A stretch of 62,000 nucleotides of DNA from positions 195,001 through 257,000 of the forward strand of contig CAJNDS010002087.1 of NCBI GenBank assembly GCA_905221605.1, read 5' to 3'. This stretch comes from Symbiodinium natans. Lineage: Eukaryota; Sar; Dinophyceae; Suessiales; Symbiodiniaceae. The notes under the pieces were generated by a model, which was not told where the DNA came from, ran no database searches, and saw only the letters and a list, made by a program, of their open reading frames with translations. This document shows, one piece after another, positions 60,101 through 62,000 of the stretch (its first letter is position 1; the number at the start of each line of letters is the position of its first letter). A program made the translations under genes and the position numbers.

Positions 60101-60540
60101 CCAGCATGCTACCAAACCATTTTTGGGGCCTTATACAGCCCAACAGCATTACATCAAAGACCTTCCCAAGCCCCTACACCCTATATAAACCGTCCCAGCC
60201 ATGTGCCTTGAAACCGTGAACCCCAACAGTCGGAGGGAAGGATCCCCGTAACGAGCCAGGCTTACTGCCTCTCGGGGGCCGCGAGGCCGCTGGCGGTGGT
60301 TTTTCACAGACTTGGGATTTAAATGATCCCTCGACATCCCAAACCTCCTCACCCACGGGGGGTCCGCTGCCCTGTAGGCCACTGGCTGTTTCTCCTTAAG
60401 GAGGTTCTAAGCCTACGAAACCCGCCCCCCGCCCAGACCCTGGACCCAAAAGCCCCTTTGTCGAGGCATCGATGGACGCATGAGATTTCGCCCGATTCCA
60501 TCCGCAATGGCCGGCGTCGCGTGAGTGCCATGGCCCGCAC
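57197..60540 (+). CDS. Fusion of prolyl-hydroxylase-like and AlkB-like 2OG/Fe(II) oxygenases
   Basis: Exon 1 from ATG 57197 encodes a prolyl-4-hydroxylase-type domain: H90-T-D92, GEFFF strand, H151 (EPHGL) and R161 (GARLALNVWF). After a basic linker an AlkB-like domain starts at ~335 (VPGLVIARGVLGG, NQAMRFG, PPWA). It continues across short exons 58449-58506 (GFFTDRPPAFDQLI), 58599-58622 (VNAYYPGE) and 58760 to ~58858 (GIRRHVDLLKFGDHVLGV, the HxD). Later exons near 59136-59231 and 59837-59930 are tentative. A last exon near 60449-60540 gives RHRWTHEI and RRRVSAMARTM, the distal His and Arg. Introns: 58363-58448 (GA donor), 58507-58598 and 58623-58759 (GC donors); those phases are needed to keep the AlkB frame. 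Substrate unknown. Confidence 0.65.
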
Positions 60541-60569
60541 CATGGGGGATGTACCAAAAAGCCATCAAG

Positions 60570-60622
60570 AGGGAGAGAGAGAGAGAGAGAGACACAGAGA
60601 CAGAGAGAGAGAGAGAGAGAGA
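60570..60622 (+). repeat. (GA)n microsatellite
   Basis: Interrupted GA run ending the last readable exon of the oxygenase gene; the Arg/Glu frame across it is compositional. Confidence 0.9.
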
Positions 60623-60813
60623 CTCCAACTCAGACAGGAACCCCAGGGAGAAAACCACAAGAGTTCTCTGGGTGCACGTTGTTTGCCCTTGTATCCTGAC
60701 GTGCCCTCCATCCGCCTGGAGCCGGGCAGGTGGGGAAGTTTTCACTCCGACCAAACTTTGGACATCGCGCGCCGCTGGGGCGGCCCTCTTCGGGGGGGGG
60801 GGCCATGCGTGCA

Positions 60814-60814
60814 C

Positions 60815-60846
<32 letters not shown>

Positions 60847-60874
60847 AAGCGAGAGACAGAGAGAGAGAGAGAGA
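60814..60874 (+). repeat. (GA)n microsatellite
   Basis: Second interrupted GA run, after a poly-G stretch (60792-60802). Confidence 0.9.
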
Positions 60875-61459
60875 AACATAGATTGAGAGAGCGACAAGTG
60901 GCCTGGAAGGAAGGAAGAGACAGACAGAGTAGGAGTGAGAGATTTCAGAGTTCAAGTTGAGGGGTGAACATCTCCAGGATTGAGTAGGGAATGGGGTTGG
61001 TTCAAGGTTCCGTAGTCGGTGGTTCACAAACACGACGAGTGACACACTAGGGTGTACGTTTCAGGAAGGTAGTTTGAGGCTAGCCCTCCTTCCATGCAGC
61101 TCAAAGAATTACATATCAGTTAACAGATTTTGGAAGTACAAAAGATCACAAGTTGTAATCAGCACTGAAAATATCATAGAGGCGAGCTCGAAGCAAAAGA
61201 GAATAGGTCTGATGCCACTGAGCCCCCAACACCTGATCCTGCATCTTTTGTGAGGCCTCACATTCCGCGCTTTGAGACCCTCCGCCTGGCAGGGCCCCAG
61301 CTGAAACCGCGACGTTTCCCGGCCTGGCAGAGGTTTCAGAGCAGCTAGGGCTGGTTAGGGAGTTTTAAGGGTCTTGCTATAATAGGGGCCCTCATGTAGA
61401 AAAGCCCCAACAAGCCGCAACTCGGCACCCTAGTGGCCTAACCCCAAACCCTCATCCAG
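60875..61459. other. Noncoding
   Basis: No gene is seen. 61100-61210 is AT-richer. A C-rich tract (ggcctaaccccaaaccctcatccag) ends the stretch and looks like an intron 3' end. Confidence 0.45.
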
Positions 61460-61622
61460 GAATTGAACGCACCTGACTTGGCCAAGGCTGCTTGCGGATC
61501 TTGCGGAGAAGACCTGCTGACGGCATTCAGTGATCTCCGACACCCACCTGCTCTGCAATGCTTCATGCTGCTTGCAGACCTGAAGTCTTGGACTACGTGG
61601 AGAGCACGAATTGCTGTTGGAG
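61460..61622 (+). CDS. Candidate internal exon
   Basis: Acceptor ctcatccag| after a C-rich tract and donor gttggag|gtcagc in AG|G context. Open for 54 codons: ELNAPDLAKAACGSCGEDLL, TAFSDLRHPPALQCFMLLAD and on to WTTWRARIAVGG. Coding-like, family not recognised; the gene would continue off the window. Confidence 0.4.
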
Positions 61623-61675
61623 GTCAGCAATCGCGGTTGAGTGACATTGCCGGGGCCCGGAATCCCGAAAATGTC

Positions 61676-61715
61676 TTTGAGACTTTGAGACTTTGAGACT
61701 TTGAGACTTTGAGAC
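61676..61715 (+). repeat. 8-bp tandem repeat (TTTGAGAC)5
   Basis: Five perfect head-to-tail copies. Confidence 0.95.
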
Positions 61716-62000
61716 GACACACGAGACTGAAGCTCGTTCCGCAAAGTCATCTCGATGCAAGCGACCCTGTCTGGGATGTCAAGCGCACTGCTATCCAATG
61801 CTCTGCTGGCTCCGTCATCCGACCTGAATTTTCACCCTGACCCTGTGGGACAGATGATGCTTGCTTGCGTCTGGAAGCACATGGAGGGTGCAGAGGGCTA
61901 CTGCTAGTAGTGCTGTGAATCATCAATGTGCGACTTTTGGAGTCCCTCGATGCAAGCTTCATGGAAGACCGGGAGCTTGTCCCGGCAGCTGTGGGATTGA

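Noticed and set aside
60323-60886. Arg/Glu-repeat protein
   Set aside because: Frame crosses two (GA)n microsatellites; only its first ~35 codons, which carry AlkB motifs, are retained as an exon.
1-62000. CRISPR arrays, bacterial operons, rRNA genes, tRNA genes
   Set aside because: No spacer-repeat pattern, no operon-like packing, no rRNA core sequences, and no segment I could fold into a cloverleaf with a matching T-loop by eye; a covariance-model scan would be decisive for small RNAs.

Overview
The window reads as nuclear DNA of a dinoflagellate. The evidence is internal: a gene for a dinoflagellate histone-like protein (41.9-42.6 kb), introns whose reading frames work only with GC or GA as well as GT donors and that sit in an AG|G context, a tandem array of near-identical secreted-protein genes, TTTAGGG-type telomere-like repeats, and large tyrosine-recombinase retrotransposons. 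The genus cannot be told from the sequence alone.

Region 1 (1.8-32.4 kb) is almost entirely three tyrosine-recombinase (YR) retrotransposons with Ngaro/PAT-type split direct repeats (order A1 ... B1-A2-B2). Element I spans 1818-12988. Element II spans 13943-32353 and is split by element III (19283-28122), which inserted without a target-site duplication exactly between two codons of element II. With III removed, the reading frames at 17249-19282 and 28123-31425 join without a shift into one frame of 1,779 codons including the stop. Each element encodes a YR, a Gag-like protein with a Cys/His zinc finger, a C5-cytosine-methyltransferase-like domain, a 2-oxoglutarate/Fe(II)-oxygenase-like domain and a reverse transcriptase-RNase H. 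The pairing of a putative DNA-modifying and a putative base-oxidising domain in all three elements is the most striking content of the window. Element III has intact frames and nearly identical repeats, so it looks youngest.

Region 2 (32.4-41.9 kb) is mostly noncoding: G-rich minisatellite, AT-rich islands, telomere-like fragments and a few short candidate exons.

Region 3 (41.9-61.6 kb) holds host genes, all on the + strand where I can orient them: the histone-like protein gene; a four-copy tandem array (about 1.2-kb unit) of a secreted acidic, Cys-rich protein with one intron; a multi-exon gene with KOW-like motifs (47.6-52.9 kb); a two-PAN/Apple-domain protein (52.9-53.6 kb); a Cys-rich gene with W-C-C...G-C modules (55.0-56.0 kb); and a gene fusing a prolyl-hydroxylase-like 2OG oxygenase to an AlkB-like one (57.2-60.5 kb). 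Many introns here start G-rich (TTTGGGG/TTTAGGG-like) and end C-rich (CCCTAAA/CCCCAAA-like), so they could fold end to end, as described for introner-type introns.

All exon structures are read by eye from frame, motif and splice context; no transcript or database comparison was possible.
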